Shown here: positions 1 to 8,493 of the stretch, one piece after another | How the letters are laid out: each line of letters begins with the position of its first letter | How positions within the stretch are numbered: position 1 is the first letter of the stretch | Source of the DNA: Pseudomonadota bacterium | GTDB taxonomy: Bacteria; Pseudomonadota; Gammaproteobacteria; Burkholderiales; Burkholderiaceae_C | Assembly (NCBI GenBank): GCA_029780695.1 | Contig: JAKOYD010000174.1 | Coordinates: 1 to 64,000 of the forward strand | DNA: 64,000 nt | Direction: 5' to 3' | Notes under the pieces: model-generated | Seen by the model: the letters and a program-made list of their open reading frames with translations, nothing else | What the model was told of the DNA's origin: nothing | Databases searched by the model: none | Program-made: the position numbers and the translations under genes

Positions 1-199
1 GCAGTTCTACTTCCGCACCACCGACGTCACTGGCAGCATCGAGCTGCCCAAGGACAAGGAAATGGTCATGCCGGGCGACAACGTCAGCATCACCGTCAAG
101 CTGATCGCCCCGATCGCCATGGAAGAAGGCCTGCGCTTCGCTATCCGCGAGGGTGGCCGCACCGTGGGCGCGGGCGTGGTGGCGAAGATCATCGAGTAA
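1..199 (+). CDS. tuf: Elongation factor Tu, C-terminal fragment
   Basis: The reading frame is open from base 2 and encodes the last 66 residues of elongation factor Tu, the GTPase that brings aminoacyl-tRNA to the ribosome. The segment is the end of beta-barrel domain 3: it contains the conserved run [13 protein letters not shown], then MVMPGDNVS, then [15 protein letters not shown], and ends in IIE. The 5' part lies outside the window. The gene ends 12 nt before rpsJ, so tuf leads directly into the S10 operon, the usual order in Burkholderiales. Confidence 0.97.
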
Positions 200-211
200 G
201 GAGCGGACGCC

Positions 212-526
212 ATGGCAACCAAGCAAAAAATTCGCATCCGCCTGAAGGCTTTCGATTACAAACTGATCGACCAGTCCGCCGCCGAAATCGTTGACACCGC
301 CAAGCGCACCGGCGCCGTGGTCAAGGGCCCCGTGCCCCTGCCCACGCGCATGAAGCGCTTCGACATTCTGCGTTCGCCGCACGTCAACAAGTCGAGCCGC
401 GACCAGTTCGAGATCCGCACGCACCAGCGCCTGATGGACATCGTCGATCCGACCGACAAGACCGTCGACGCGCTGATGAAACTCGACCTGCCGGCCGGCG
501 TGGACGTCGAAATCAAACTGCAGTAA
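212..526 (+). CDS. rpsJ: 30S ribosomal protein S10
   Basis: This encodes ribosomal protein S10 (NusE), 104 residues, the usual length. S10 is part of the 30S head and also joins NusB in transcription antitermination. The sequence [15 protein letters not shown] at the N-terminus and the run [29 protein letters not shown] are hallmarks of the family. A GGAG ribosome site stands 8 nt before the ATG. The gene follows tuf by 12 nt. It is separated from rplC by 174 nt that carry a promoter, so S10 may be expressed partly apart from the rest of the operon. Confidence 0.98.
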   Translation: MATKQKIRIRLKAFDYKLIDQSAAEIVDTAKRTGAVVKGPVPLPTRMKRFDILRSPHVNKSSRDQFEIRTHQRLMDIVDPTDKTVDALMKLDLPAGVDVEIKLQ

Positions 527-569
527 CGCATGGGCGCGCGGGCTGTCCCGCGACCGGCTTGGCGCGGAC

Positions 570-598
570 TTGCCAGATGGGCGAGTCCGCGTTATCAT
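570..598 (+). promoter_or_regulatory. Promoter inside the S10 operon, ahead of rplC
   Basis: TTGCCA at 570-575 and TATCAT at 593-598 are 17 bp apart, a good sigma70-type pair. The start point would be near 605, giving a leader of about 95 nt before rplC at 701. The same bases form an inverted repeat (arms 563-574 and 580-591, 12 bp with one G-U pair). That could also act as a terminator or attenuator hairpin, because TTATCATTT follows it. The promoter reading is the stronger one. Confidence 0.6.
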
Positions 599-700
599 TT
601 AGGGCTTGGCCTAATTCTTGGCCAGGGATTTCAACTCTCTTTCGCATTCAAAACGCGCAGGCCAATTGCAGCTGGCGCGGCGAAAGTCATGGAGCAATAA

Positions 701-1378
701 ATGAGTCAAAGCAATCGATTGGGGTTGCTGGGGCGCAAGGTGGGCATGATGCGTCTGTTCACCGATGACGGCGATGCAGTGCCTGTCACGGTGGTCGATG
801 TGTCGAACAACCGCGTCACCCAGGTCAAGACCCAGGAAAACGATGGCTACGTGGCCCTGCAGGTCACGTTCGGTGCGCGCAAGGCTTCGCGCGTCACCAA
901 GCCCGAGGCGGGTCACCTCGCCAAGGCCGGCGTCGAAGCTGGCGAAATCACCCAGGAATTCCGTGTCGCTGACGATGTGGCGGGCAAGTACGCCGCCGGC
1001 ACCGCCGTGCCCGTGACCGACGTGTTCGCTGTCGGCCAGAAGGTGGACGTGCAGGGCACTTCCATCGGCAAGGGCTACGCCGGCACCATCAAGCGCCACA
1101 ACTTCAAGTCGCAGCGCGCGTCGCACGGCAACAGCCGTTCGCACAACGTGCCGGGCTCGATTTCCATGGCGCAGGATCCGGGTCGCGTGTTCCCGGGCAA
1201 GAAGATGACCGGCCACATGGGTGATGAGACCGTCACCACTCAGAACCTGGACGTCATCCGCATCGACGAAGCGCGCCAACTGCTGTTGATCAAGGGCGCC
1301 GTGCCCGGCTCGCGTGGCGGTTTTGTCACCGTGCGTCCCGCCGTCAAGGCCCGCGCGACCGCAGGGGAGGCCAAGTAA
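701..1378 (+). CDS. rplC: 50S ribosomal protein L3
   Basis: Ribosomal protein L3, 225 residues, binds near the 3' end of 23S rRNA early in 50S assembly. The N-terminal [16 protein letters not shown], the central [17 protein letters not shown], and [23 protein letters not shown], including the Gln that PrmB methylates in E. coli, mark the family. The ATG at 701 is preceded by GGAGCAATAA. The stop codon TAA shares one base with the rplD start (TAATG), so translation of the two is probably coupled. The gene has its own upstream promoter region after rpsJ. Confidence 0.98.
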   Translation: MSQSNRLGLLGRKVGMMRLFTDDGDAVPVTVVDVSNNRVTQVKTQENDGYVALQVTFGARKASRVTKPEAGHLAKAGVEAGEITQEFRVADDVAGKYAAGTAVPVTDVFAVGQKVDVQGTSIGKGYAGTIKRHNFKSQRASHGNSRSHNVPGSISMAQDPGRVFPGKKMTGHMGDETVTTQNLDVIRIDEARQLLLIKGAVPGSRGGFVTVRPAVKARATAGEAK

Positions 1379-1998
1379 TGCAGCTCGAACTCCTGAACGA
1401 CCAGGGCCAGGCCGCGTCCAAGGTGGATGCGCCCGAGACCGTGTTCGGTCGTGACTACAACGAAGCGCTGATTCACCAGCTCGTCGTCGCCTATCAGGCC
1501 AACGCGCGCCAAGGCACGCGTGCCCAGAAGGACCGTCAGCAGGTCAAGCACAGCACCAAGAAGCCGTTCCGCCAGAAGGGCACCGGCAACGCCCGTGCGG
1601 GTATGACGTCCTCGCCGCTGTGGCGTGGGGGTGGTCGGACCTTCCCGAACATGCCCAACGAGAACTTCAGCCAGAAGATCAACAAGAAGATGTACCGCGC
1701 CGGCATGGCATCCATCTTCTCGCAACTGGCGCGCGAAGGCCGCCTGGCCGTGGTCGAGTCGATGAAGGTCGATTCGCCCAAGACCAAGCAGCTGGCGCAA
1801 AAATTCAAGGACATGAAGCTCGACTCCGTGCTGGTCATCGCCGACGAGGTCGACGAGAACCTGTATCTGGCGTCGCGCAACCTCGGCAACGTGCTGGTCA
1901 TCGAGCCGCGCTACGCCGATCCGGTGTCGCTGGTGCACTACAAGAAGGTGCTGGTCACCAAGGGTGCCATCGACAAGCTCAAGGAGATGTTCGCATGA
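1378..1998 (+). CDS. rplD: 50S ribosomal protein L4
   Basis: Ribosomal protein L4, 206 residues, lines the peptide exit tunnel through an extended loop. In E. coli it also represses its own S10 operon through the leader RNA. The loop motif [19 protein letters not shown] is present, as is the N-terminal [26 protein letters not shown]. The start overlaps the rplC stop by one base and the stop overlaps the rplW start by four bases (ATGA), which implies translational coupling. Whether L4 regulates the leader before rplC here is inference. Confidence 0.98.
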   Translation: MQLELLNDQGQAASKVDAPETVFGRDYNEALIHQLVVAYQANARQGTRAQKDRQQVKHSTKKPFRQKGTGNARAGMTSSPLWRGGGRTFPNMPNENFSQKINKKMYRAGMASIFSQLAREGRLAVVESMKVDSPKTKQLAQKFKDMKLDSVLVIADEVDENLYLASRNLGNVLVIEPRYADPVSLVHYKKVLVTKGAIDKLKEMFA

Positions 1999-2330
1999 GC
2001 CGCATCAATCCCAGCCCGAAAGAGCGCCAGTTCGACGAAGGCCGCCTGATGCAGGTGCTCGTCGCTCCGGTGATCTCCGAAAAGGCCACCATGGTGGCCG
2101 AAAAGTCCAATGCCGTCACCTTCAAGGTGCTGCGCGACGCCACCAAGCCCGAAATCAAGGCCGCCGTGGAACTGCTGTTCAACGTGCAGGTCAAGGGTGT
2201 GTCGGTCGCCAACATCAAGGGCAAGACCAAGCGCTTTGGTCGCTCCGTCGGTCGCCGTGACCACGTGCGAAAGGCCTATGTGCTGCTCAAGGAAGGTCAA
2301 GAGCTGAACCTGTCCGGGGAGGCTGCGTAA
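1995..2330 (+). CDS. rplW: 50S ribosomal protein L23
   Basis: Ribosomal protein L23, 111 residues, sits at the exit tunnel and is the docking site for trigger factor and SRP. The start chosen is the ATG at 1995, which overlaps the rplD stop in an ATGA. A longer open frame exists upstream in the same phase but would run inside rplD. The family core [16 protein letters not shown] and the basic loop [12 protein letters not shown] are present. The protein begins with an extra 15-20 residues ([19 protein letters not shown]) relative to the E. coli protein. Confidence 0.97.
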   Translation: MSRINPSPKERQFDEGRLMQVLVAPVISEKATMVAEKSNAVTFKVLRDATKPEIKAAVELLFNVQVKGVSVANIKGKTKRFGRSVGRRDHVRKAYVLLKEGQELNLSGEAA

Positions 2331-2333
2331 ACC

Positions 2334-3158
2334 ATGGCTGTCATCAAGATCAAACCGACCTCGCCTGGCCGTCGTGCCATGGTCAAGGTCTCGCGCGACC
2401 ACCTGCACAAGGGTGAAGGCTTCGCGCCCCTGTTGGAGCCCCAGTTCCAGAAGGCCGGCCGCAACAACAACGGCCGCATCACCACGCGGCACAAGGGCGG
2501 CGGTCATCGCCACCACTATCGCGTGATCGATTTCCGTCGCAACAAGGACGGCATCGCCGCCAAGGTCGAGCGCATCGAGTACGACCCCAACCGCTCGGCC
2601 CACATCGCCCTGGTGTGCTATGCCGACGGCGAGCGCCGCTACATCATCGCCCCGCGCGGTGTTGAAGTCGGCAGCCAGCTCATGAGCGGCGCCGAAGCGC
2701 CGATCCGCGCTGGCAACACGCTGCCGATCCGCAACATCCCGGTCGGCTCCACGATCCACTGCATCGAGCTGAAGCCCGGTGCCGGTGCGCAGATTGCCCG
2801 CTCGGCCGGCACGTCGGCCACGCTGCTGGCGCGCGAAGGCACTTATGCCCAGGTGCGCATGCGCTCGGGCGAAGTGCGCAAGGTGCATATCGAATGCCGC
2901 GCCACCATCGGTGAAGTGGCCAACGAAGAGCACAGCCTGCGCCAACTCGGCAAGGCCGGTGTCAAGCGCTGGATGGGCATCCGCCCGACCGTGCGCGGCA
3001 TCGTGATGAACCCGGTCGACCACCCGATGGGCGGCGGCGAGGGTCGCTCCAAGTCGGGCCGTCATCCGGTCGACCCGTGGGGCAACCTGACCAAGGGTTA
3101 CCGCACCCGCGCCAACAAGCGCACGCAGAACATGATCGTTTCGCGTCGCAAGAAGTAA
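2334..3158 (+). CDS. rplB: 50S ribosomal protein L2
   Basis: Ribosomal protein L2, 274 residues, is a core 50S protein needed for subunit joining and peptidyl transferase assembly. The N-terminal region has [20 protein letters not shown]. The C-terminal region has [15 protein letters not shown], containing the conserved His near the peptidyl transferase centre. The gene starts 3 nt after rplW and ends 12 nt before rpsS. Length and every family block are normal. Confidence 0.98.
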   Translation: MAVIKIKPTSPGRRAMVKVSRDHLHKGEGFAPLLEPQFQKAGRNNNGRITTRHKGGGHRHHYRVIDFRRNKDGIAAKVERIEYDPNRSAHIALVCYADGERRYIIAPRGVEVGSQLMSGAEAPIRAGNTLPIRNIPVGSTIHCIELKPGAGAQIARSAGTSATLLAREGTYAQVRMRSGEVRKVHIECRATIGEVANEEHSLRQLGKAGVKRWMGIRPTVRGIVMNPVDHPMGGGEGRSKSGRHPVDPWGNLTKGYRTRANKRTQNMIVSRRKK

Positions 3159-3170
3159 GGACCACAAACC

Positions 3171-3446
3171 ATGACTCGTTCTCTGAAAAAGGGTCCGTTT
3201 GTGGACCACCACCTCCTGGCCAAGGTCGACAAGGCCGTGGAGACCAAAGACAAGAAGCCGGTCAAGACCTGGTCGCGCCGCTCCATGATCCTGCCTGAGT
3301 TCATCGGGCTGACCATCGCCGTGCACAACGGCAAGCAGCACGTGCCTGTCTACGTCACCGACCAGATGGTCGGCCACAAGCTGGGCGAATTTGCTCTGAC
3401 GCGCACCTTCAAGGGACACGCGGCAGACAAGAAAGCCAAGAAGTAA
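3171..3446 (+). CDS. rpsS: 30S ribosomal protein S19
   Basis: Ribosomal protein S19, 91 residues, binds the 30S head with S13 and contacts tRNA at the A site. The sequence [16 protein letters not shown], the block [22 protein letters not shown] and the basic C-terminus are typical. An AAGGACC ribosome site precedes the ATG. The gene lies between rplB and rplV, with spacers of 12 and 9 nt, inside the S10 operon. Confidence 0.98.
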   Translation: MTRSLKKGPFVDHHLLAKVDKAVETKDKKPVKTWSRRSMILPEFIGLTIAVHNGKQHVPVYVTDQMVGHKLGEFALTRTFKGHAADKKAKK

Positions 3447-3455
3447 GGAAGCACC

Positions 3456-3791
3456 ATGGCAACCGAAACCAAAGCCGTCCTGCGTGGCGTGCGCCTGTCG
3501 GTCGACAAGGGGCGCCTCGTGGCTGACCTGATCCGCGGCAAGAAGGTCGATCAGGCGATCAACACGCTCAACTTCACGCAGAAGAAGGCCGCCGGCATCA
3601 TCAAGAAGGTGCTGGAGTCCGCGATCGCCAACGCCGAGCACAACGACGGTGCCGACATCGACGAGCTGCGCGTGAAAACCATCTACGTCGAGCAGGGCAC
3701 CACGCTCAAGCGCTCGGCGGCTCGCGCCAAGGGCCGTGGCGCCCGCCTGTCCAAACCCACGTGCCACGTGTACGTGACGGTGGGCAACTGA
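3456..3791 (+). CDS. rplV: 50S ribosomal protein L22
   Basis: Ribosomal protein L22, 111 residues, has a long beta hairpin that lines the exit tunnel beside L4 and is a known site of macrolide-resistance changes. The start of the mature fold ([20 protein letters not shown]) and the tail [18 protein letters not shown] are visible. The AAGGAAG ribosome site lies 5-6 nt before the ATG. The gene is 18 nt ahead of rpsC. Confidence 0.98.
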   Translation: MATETKAVLRGVRLSVDKGRLVADLIRGKKVDQAINTLNFTQKKAAGIIKKVLESAIANAEHNDGADIDELRVKTIYVEQGTTLKRSAARAKGRGARLSKPTCHVYVTVGN

Positions 3792-3809
3792 TAGAAGGCC
3801 TGGAGAAAC

Positions 3810-4733
3810 ATGGGACAGAAAATCCATCCGACCGGCTTCCGTCTTTCGGTCAGCCGCAACTGGGCCAGCCGCTGGTACGCCAGCAACCGTGACTTCGCCG
3901 GCATGCTGGCCGAAGACATCAAGGTGCGCGAGTACCTGAAGGCCAAGCTCAAGAACGCCGCCGTTTCGCGCGTGCTGATCGAGCGCCCCGCCAAGAACGC
4001 CCGCATCACCATTTACTCGGCGCGTCCGGGCGTGGTGATCGGCAAGAAGGGCGAGGACATCGAGAAGCTGAAGAAAGACCTGGCCGAAAAGCTGGGCGTG
4101 CCCGTCGCCGTCAACATCGAGGAAGTGCGCAAGCCCGAAGTCGATGCCCAACTGATCGCCGACAGCATCACGCAGCAGCTTGAAAAGCGCATCATGTTCC
4201 GTCGTGCCATGAAGCGCGCCATGCAGAACGCCATGCGTCTGGGCGCCCAGGGCATCAAGATCATGTCCGCCGGCCGCCTGAACGGCATCGAGATCGCGCG
4301 CACCGAGTGGTATCGTGAAGGTCGCGTGCCGCTGCACACGTTGCGCGCCGACATCGACTACGGCTTCAGCGAAGCCAAGACCACCTACGGCGTCATCGGC
4401 GTCAAAGTGTGGGTCTACAAGGGCGACAACCTGGGCCGCAGCGATGCGCCTTCGCTGGACAGCACGCCGCGCCCCGAGGGCGAAGAGCGCCGCGGTCCGC
4501 GTGGCCCGCGCCGTGACGGCCGCGGTGGCCCCGGTGGTGACCGCCGTGGCGGCCCGCGCCGCGATGCCCGCGGTGGCACCAACGCCGCGCCTGCCGATGG
4601 CAGCGACAAACCCGCTGAAGGCCAAGGGGCCGATGCCAAACCCGCCGTTAAGCGCGTCCGCCAAGTCGCCGCGCCCGCAAGTGCCAGCGCCGCCTCCACG
4701 GCTCCGGCAGCGGACGGCGCCAAAGGAGAGTAA
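3810..4733 (+). CDS. rpsC: 30S ribosomal protein S3 with long C-terminal extension
   Basis: Ribosomal protein S3 is at the mRNA entry site of the 30S subunit and helps unwind mRNA. Residues 1-210 are the normal protein: [13 protein letters not shown] at the start, the KH-domain run [18 protein letters not shown], and the C-terminal domain with [15 protein letters not shown]. coli S3 has 233 residues and this one has 307. The extra tail has two parts: an Arg/Gly-rich stretch with repeated RRGPRG- and [10 protein letters not shown]-like motifs (about residues 225-260), and an Ala/Pro/Lys-rich low-complexity end. It is in frame and directly coupled to rplP, so it is probably real rather than a wrong stop. 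Confidence 0.97.
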   Translation: MGQKIHPTGFRLSVSRNWASRWYASNRDFAGMLAEDIKVREYLKAKLKNAAVSRVLIERPAKNARITIYSARPGVVIGKKGEDIEKLKKDLAEKLGVPVAVNIEEVRKPEVDAQLIADSITQQLEKRIMFRRAMKRAMQNAMRLGAQGIKIMSAGRLNGIEIARTEWYREGRVPLHTLRADIDYGFSEAKTTYGVIGVKVWVYKGDNLGRSDAPSLDSTPRPEGEERRGPRGPRRDGRGGPGGDRRGGPRRDARGGTNAAPADGSDKPAEGQGADAKPAVKRVRQVAAPASASAASTAPAADGAKGE

Positions 4734-4736
4734 ACC

Positions 4737-5153
4737 ATGCTGCAACCTGCACGCAGAAAGTACCGCAAGGAGCAGAAAGGCCGCAACACCGGTATCGCCA
4801 CCCGTGGCAATACCGTGGCCTTCGGCGACTTCGGCCTCAAGTCGACGGATCGCGGGCGCCTGACGGCGCGCCAGATCGAATCCGCGCGTCGCGCCATTTC
4901 GCGCCACGTCAAGCGCGGCGGCCGCATCTGGATCCGCGTGTTCCCGGACAAGCCCATTTCCACCAAGCCCGCCGAAGTGCGTATGGGCAACGGTAAAGGC
5001 AACCCCGAGTACTACGTGGCCGAGATTCAGCCCGGCAAGGTGCTGTACGAAATCGTCGGTGTGCCCGAAGCGCTGGCCCGCGAAGCGTTCGCGCTGGCGG
5101 CGGCCAAGCTGCCCCTGCGCACGACTTTCGTCGCCCGCATGATCGGTCAGTAA
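4737..5153 (+). CDS. rplP: 50S ribosomal protein L16
   Basis: Ribosomal protein L16, 138 residues, is a late-assembling 50S protein next to the A-site tRNA. The N-terminus [17 protein letters not shown], the block [18 protein letters not shown], and [14 protein letters not shown], with the Arg that YcfD hydroxylates in E. coli, are present. It begins 3 nt after rpsC with GGAG in the rpsC stop region and ends 15 nt before rpmC. Confidence 0.98.
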   Translation: MLQPARRKYRKEQKGRNTGIATRGNTVAFGDFGLKSTDRGRLTARQIESARRAISRHVKRGGRIWIRVFPDKPISTKPAEVRMGNGKGNPEYYVAEIQPGKVLYEIVGVPEALAREAFALAAAKLPLRTTFVARMIGQ

Positions 5154-5168
5154 TCAGGAGGACACCAG

Positions 5169-5381
5169 ATGAAAACCGCTGAACTTCGCAAGAAAGACGT
5201 GGCCGGCCTGCAAGCCGAGGTGAAGGACCTGCAGAAGGCCCACTTCAACCTGCGCATGCAGAAGGCCACCCAGCAGCTGAGCAACACCGGCCAGCTGAAG
5301 ACCACGCGCCGCGCCATCGCCCGCGCCAAGACGCTGATCGCCGAGAAGCAGGCTGCTGAAAAGCAGGCTGCGGCCAAGTAA
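5169..5381 (+). CDS. rpmC: 50S ribosomal protein L29
   Basis: Ribosomal protein L29, 70 residues, is a two-helix protein at the exit tunnel next to L23. The pattern [21 protein letters not shown] and [28 protein letters not shown] fits the family. The Lys/Ala/Gln-rich end ([12 protein letters not shown]) is slightly longer than in E. coli. An AGGAGG site precedes the ATG, and rpsQ follows after 9 nt. Confidence 0.97.
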   Translation: MKTAELRKKDVAGLQAEVKDLQKAHFNLRMQKATQQLSNTGQLKTTRRAIARAKTLIAEKQAAEKQAAAK

Positions 5382-5390
5382 GGAGCGACC

Positions 5391-5660
5391 ATGACGGAAG
5401 AAAAGAAATCCCTCAAGCGCACCCTGATCGGCAAAGTCGTCAGTGACAAGCGCGCCAAGACCGTGACCGTGCTGATCGAGCGCCGCGTCAAGCACCCGAT
5501 CTACGACAAGATCCTGATCCGTTCCAGCAAGTACCACGCTCATGACGAAAATGGCGAATACAAGCTGGGCGACACGATCGAGATCACCGAAAGCCGTCCG
5601 CTGTCCAAGACCAAGAACTGGGTCGCCACGCGCCTAGTGCAAAAGGCAGCGGTGGTCTGA
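5391..5660 (+). CDS. rpsQ: 30S ribosomal protein S17
   Basis: Ribosomal protein S17, 89 residues, is an OB-fold protein that binds helix 11 of 16S rRNA early in assembly. [20 protein letters not shown] and [18 protein letters not shown] followed by [10 protein letters not shown] mark the family. It is the last ribosomal gene here: a terminator lies 90 nt downstream, and the next gene is a peroxiredoxin instead of rplN of the spc operon. Confidence 0.98.
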   Translation: MTEEKKSLKRTLIGKVVSDKRAKTVTVLIERRVKHPIYDKILIRSSKYHAHDENGEYKLGDTIEITESRPLSKTKNWVATRLVQKAAVV

Positions 5661-5749
5661 CCTTCGCGTCGACCTCCGGGTCGAGTTTCGCGCCATAAAC
5701 CCCGCAGTCGGCACGCCCAAACAGGCGCCGCCGGCAAGCGGGACCGAAG

Positions 5750-5775
5750 CAGCCCACAATGCGTGGGCTGTTTTT
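5750..5775 (+). terminator. Rho-independent terminator after rpsQ
   Basis: CAGCCCAC at 5750-5757 pairs perfectly with GTGGGCTG at 5763-5770 around a 5-nt loop, and TTTTT follows. It ends the S10 operon 90 nt after rpsQ. Confidence 0.9.
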
Positions 5776-5832
5776 GTTTGGGCGACCGTGTCAGGTCGGC
5801 CTGTTCGTCACTCTTTTCTGGAGCAACCCATC

Positions 5833-6339
5833 ATGATCAAAGTCGGAGACACCCTCCCCGCCGTCACGCTGTCCGAATATTCCGAAGTCGAAGGCAACGG
5901 CTGCAGCCTGGGCCCCAACCCGGTGGACGTGGCGCAGGCCACCGCCGGCAAGACCGTCGCCATCTTCGGTTTGCCGGGCGCATTCACCCCCACCTGCTCG
6001 GCCAAGCACGTGCCCAGCTACCTGCAGAACTTCGACGCACTCAAGTCCGCGGGCGTGGATGAAATTTGGTGCGTGTCGGTCAATGACCCATTCGTCATGG
6101 GCGCCTGGGCGCGCGACCAGCAAACCGCCGGCAAGGTGCGCATGATCGCCGACGGCGATGCCGCCTTTGCCAAGGCCACCGGCCTCACGCTGGATCTGAG
6201 CGGCAAGGGCATGGGCCTGCGCAGCAACCGCTACTCGATGTTGGTCAAGGACGGCAAGGTCGCCACGCTCAACGTCGAGGCGCCGGGCAAATTCGAAGTC
6301 AGCGACGGCGCCACCCTGCTGGCGCAAGCCAAGGGCTGA
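5833..6339 (+). CDS. Peroxiredoxin, Prx5 type
   Basis: A 168-residue cytosolic peroxidase that reduces hydrogen peroxide and alkyl hydroperoxides with thiol reductant. The peroxidatic cysteine is C55 in the motif PGAFTPTC (residues 48-55). The Prx5 marker SVNDPFVMGAW follows C80, and the C-terminal half contains GLRSNRYSMLVKDGKV. The start is the ATG at 5833; a longer frame upstream has no good ribosome site, whereas GGAGCAACCC precedes this ATG. It follows the S10 terminator and is convergent with the acetyltransferase gene. The reductant (glutaredoxin or thioredoxin) cannot be told from the sequence. Confidence 0.93.
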   Translation: MIKVGDTLPAVTLSEYSEVEGNGCSLGPNPVDVAQATAGKTVAIFGLPGAFTPTCSAKHVPSYLQNFDALKSAGVDEIWCVSVNDPFVMGAWARDQQTAGKVRMIADGDAAFAKATGLTLDLSGKGMGLRSNRYSMLVKDGKVATLNVEAPGKFEVSDGATLLAQAKG

Positions 6340-6353
6340 CTGTCACGCTGGGT

Positions 6354-6411
6354 GCTATGTAAATCGTAGCTGCCCACGCCGCCGATACGGCGCAGAAGCC
6401 GCGTTTTCCTG
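6354..6411 (+). repeat. Two-hairpin palindromic element, copy 1
   Basis: An AT-rich inverted repeat (GCTA...TAGC, 6354-6370) is followed by a GC-rich second half containing GCCGCCGATACGGCGC. This is the same build as the other copies in this window. It lies between the convergent peroxiredoxin and acetyltransferase genes and its 3' end merges into the terminator at 6397. Confidence 0.6.
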
Positions 6412-6428
6412 GAGAAGGCGCGGCTTTT
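6397..6428 (+). terminator. Terminator after the peroxiredoxin gene
   Basis: AGCCGCG at 6397-6403 pairs with CGCGGCT at 6419-6425 across a 15-nt loop, and a run of four T follows. It lies between convergent genes. Confidence 0.55.
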
Positions 6429-6475
6429 GTTCGTTGTGCGCCCGAACGCAAGGCGCGCGCCGCCGTACCGAGCGC

Positions 6476-6994
6476 TCAGGGCTGCAGATCGACCTTGAGG
6501 TAATGCGCGCCCGGCAGCGGGTTGTGATAGTAGGGCGGGATCTCCTCGAACCCCAGGTCTTCGTACAGCGCGCGGGCCGATTCCATGTCGTCCAGCGTGT
6601 CCAGCAGCACGCTGTCGTAGCCCAGCTGCACGGCCGACGCCAGAATCGCCTCGGCCAGTTGGCGCCCCAGTCCGAAGCCGCGAAACGCCTTGCGCACGAA
6701 CAGCCGCTTCATCTCGGCGGCGTTGGCGTAGTCCACGTCGTCGATAGCGCGCAGCGCGCAGCAGCCGGCCAGTTCACCATCCACCCACGCCAGCAGCAGC
6801 GTGCCGCGGGGCGGTGCGTAGTCGCCCGGCAGCGTGGCCAGTTCCTGCTCGAAGCCCTGAAAACACAAGTCAACGCCAAGTTGATTGGCGTATTCGCAAA
6901 ACAGTGCCCGCGCGGCGTCAAGGTGCGCGGCGCTGCGGGCAACGGCGATGTCAATGGGCGGGCGAGTGTCCACGGAAGCGATGCGTGAGCACAC
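6476..6994 (-). CDS. GNAT-family N-acetyltransferase
   Basis: A 172-residue acyl-CoA N-acyltransferase of the GNAT fold. The acetyl-CoA loop motif is visible as RKAFRGFGLGRQLAEAIL (the Q/R-x-x-G-x-G/A pattern), preceded by the beta strand AEMKRLFV and followed by the conserved LYEDLGFEEIPPY near the C-terminus. The substrate is unknown. The first codon appears to be GTG at 6994; a second GTG 21 nt downstream is an alternative. It is on the minus strand, 22 nt downstream of the cytochrome b561 gene, and may share its transcript. Confidence 0.88.
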   Translation of the reverse strand: MCSRIASVDTRPPIDIAVARSAAHLDAARALFCEYANQLGVDLCFQGFEQELATLPGDYAPPRGTLLLAWVDGELAGCCALRAIDDVDYANAAEMKRLFVRKAFRGFGLGRQLAEAILASAVQLGYDSVLLDTLDDMESARALYEDLGFEEIPPYYHNPLPGAHYLKVDLQP

Positions 6995-7016
6995 TGCGCG
7001 CTCACGATGAAACAGT

Positions 7017-7691
7017 CTACCCGAGCATGGGCTGTTGCCCCAGCTGCACCACCCAAGCCACCACGCCCGCCGCCAGGCCCAGCAGCAGCAGCGCCAGCAG
7101 CCGCGTGCCCGCCGTGTCGCGCGACGCCGTGAGCGCGTCAGGCAGCTGCTTGTCGCCCACCAGCATGGGCTTGACCAGGTCGCGGCGCTTGAGCTGGTAG
7201 AAGGCGATGGCCACCACGTGCAGCACCACCAGGCCTATCAGCAGGTACTGCCCCCAGCCCTTGTGCCAGCTGGTCGCCTCGCTGGCCGCGCTGCCCGACA
7301 CCAGGGCCGTCAGCGGCCCGGTGAACGCGATCTCGTCGTCGGCAAACAAGCCGGTGCCCACCTGCGCCGACAGCACCGTCAGCAGCGCGAACACCGACAG
7401 CGCGCCCAACGGCGTGTGGCCCGCGGTGTCTTCGGGCGCGGCCCGCCCGCCCAGGTAGCGCGACAGCCGACCCGGTGTGGGAAAGAAATTGACAAAACGC
7501 GACCAGTGCCCGCCCACCACACCCCACAGCAGCCTGAACACCAGCAGCGCGAACACCGCATAGCCCAAGCGGATGTGCCAGTTCATGGCGTCTCCGCCCA
7601 CCTTGGCGGTAATCACCAGCGCGATGACGCAGGCGGCCAGTGCCCAGTGAAACAGGCGGGTGGGCAAGTCCCAGATGCGGACGGAATTCAT
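7017..7691 (-). CDS. Cytochrome b561-type membrane protein
   Basis: A 224-residue di-heme b-type cytochrome of the bacterial cytochrome b561 / Ni-Fe hydrogenase b-subunit group, an inner-membrane electron carrier. It opens with VRIWDLPTRLFHWALA, whose His starts the first membrane helix. Further helices with possible heme-ligand His residues are at NWHIRLGYAVFALLVFRLLWG, SWHKGWGQYLLIGLVVLHVV and the C-terminal LLALLLLGLAAGVVAW. The ATG at 7691 is preferred to the adjacent TTG. It is divergent from a cytochrome c' gene 159 nt away, which suggests that the two exchange electrons (inference). Confidence 0.9.
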   Translation of the reverse strand: MNSVRIWDLPTRLFHWALAACVIALVITAKVGGDAMNWHIRLGYAVFALLVFRLLWGVVGGHWSRFVNFFPTPGRLSRYLGGRAAPEDTAGHTPLGALSVFALLTVLSAQVGTGLFADDEIAFTGPLTALVSGSAASEATSWHKGWGQYLLIGLVVLHVVAIAFYQLKRRDLVKPMLVGDKQLPDALTASRDTAGTRLLALLLLGLAAGVVAWVVQLGQQPMLG

Positions 7692-7850
7692 CAAGAGGGC
7701 AACGGCTGCAAGCGCCGGAGAAAGGCGCTATGCTGCGCGCCGACCCGGCGAGTTTAGTGAGATTTTGCGCCGCGCGCCGGGTGCGGGTGGCGCGTGCCGC
7801 CCAAATCGTTTTTTCTCAAACCAACTTCACACCTGGGAAAGCCCGCTCCG

Positions 7851-8306
7851 ATGAAGAAGCCATTCACGTTCGCGCTGCTGCTGTCGGCGGCTGCCATTGC
7901 CATGCCCGCGCACGCGCAGTTCGCCAAGGCCGAAGACGCTGTCCAATACCGCCAGGGCGCCTTCCGCGTGCTGGGTTACCACTTCGGTCGGCTGGGCGCC
8001 ATGGCCAACGGCAAGCTGCCCTACAACGCCGCCACCGCGGCAGCCGATGGCGACGTGATCGCCGCCGTCGCCAAACTGCCTGCCGCCGGTTTTGTGCCCG
8101 GCTCCGAGAGCGGCCACGACACCCGCGCGCTGCCCGCGCTGTGGAAGGAAATGCCCAAGGTAAAGGAACTCAACGACAAGATGGTCGCCGAAACCGGCAA
8201 GCTGGCCGTGGCCGCCAAGAGCGGCAACCTGGACCAACTGAAGGCCGCCTTTGGCCCCGCCGCGCAGACCTGCAAGGCGTGCCACGACGATTTCCGCAAG
8301 AAGTGA
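7851..8306 (+). CDS. Cytochrome c' (class II c-type cytochrome)
   Basis: A 151-residue periplasmic class II cytochrome c of the four-helix-bundle cytochrome c' type. Residues 1-22 are a signal peptide ending in AMPAHA. The single heme motif CKACH lies near the C-terminus, as is typical for this class, and is followed by DDFRKK. Cytochromes c' bind NO and may protect against nitrosative stress. The ATG at 7851 is chosen because the signal peptide starts there; an upstream frame adds only 19 non-secretory residues. The gene is divergent from the b561-type cytochrome gene. Confidence 0.93.
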   Translation: MKKPFTFALLLSAAAIAMPAHAQFAKAEDAVQYRQGAFRVLGYHFGRLGAMANGKLPYNAATAAADGDVIAAVAKLPAAGFVPGSESGHDTRALPALWKEMPKVKELNDKMVAETGKLAVAAKSGNLDQLKAAFGPAAQTCKACHDDFRKK

Positions 8307-8405
8307 CCATCCCCCTGCGCGGCTGACGACGCTTCCCCCTTCTTTGCCGCGCTGGGCGCGGGAAGGGCAGCGCACCCAGCGGGCGGGCCAAGCCCTTGCG
8401 CGGGG
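8307..8405 (+). repeat. GC-rich post-stop element, copy 1
   Basis: A GC-rich block begins immediately after the TGA of the cytochrome c' gene, with CCATCCCCCTGCGCGGCTG, then a C-rich run, then GGGAAGGGCAGCG and GGCGGGCCAAGCCC. It shares layout and short words with the blocks at 18925, 30483 and 38937. Similarity is by eye and is the weakest of the four. Confidence 0.4.
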
Positions 8406-8432
8406 GCGTGCGCTTACCTTGTGTTGATTAAT

Positions 8433-8490
8433 GCTCCTTAAAAAGGAGCGCTCTGCGCTTGCTGGTCGGGCGTCAGAGGCCTGAAAGGCC
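8433..8490 (+). repeat. Two-hairpin palindromic element, copy 2
   Basis: GCTCCTTaaAAAGGAGC (8433-8449) is the AT-side hairpin, followed by TGCGCTTGCTGGTCGGGC and the end motif AGGCCTGAAAGGCC. The last 15 nt plus the adjoining terminator are identical to the copy at 13133. Confidence 0.8.
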
Positions 8491-8493
8491 ATG

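Noticed and set aside
1938-4907. 989-residue open frame on the minus strand across the ribosomal genes
   Set aside because: It is the complement of highly conserved ribosomal protein genes. High GC content keeps such frames open, and the translation is low-complexity with no family likeness.
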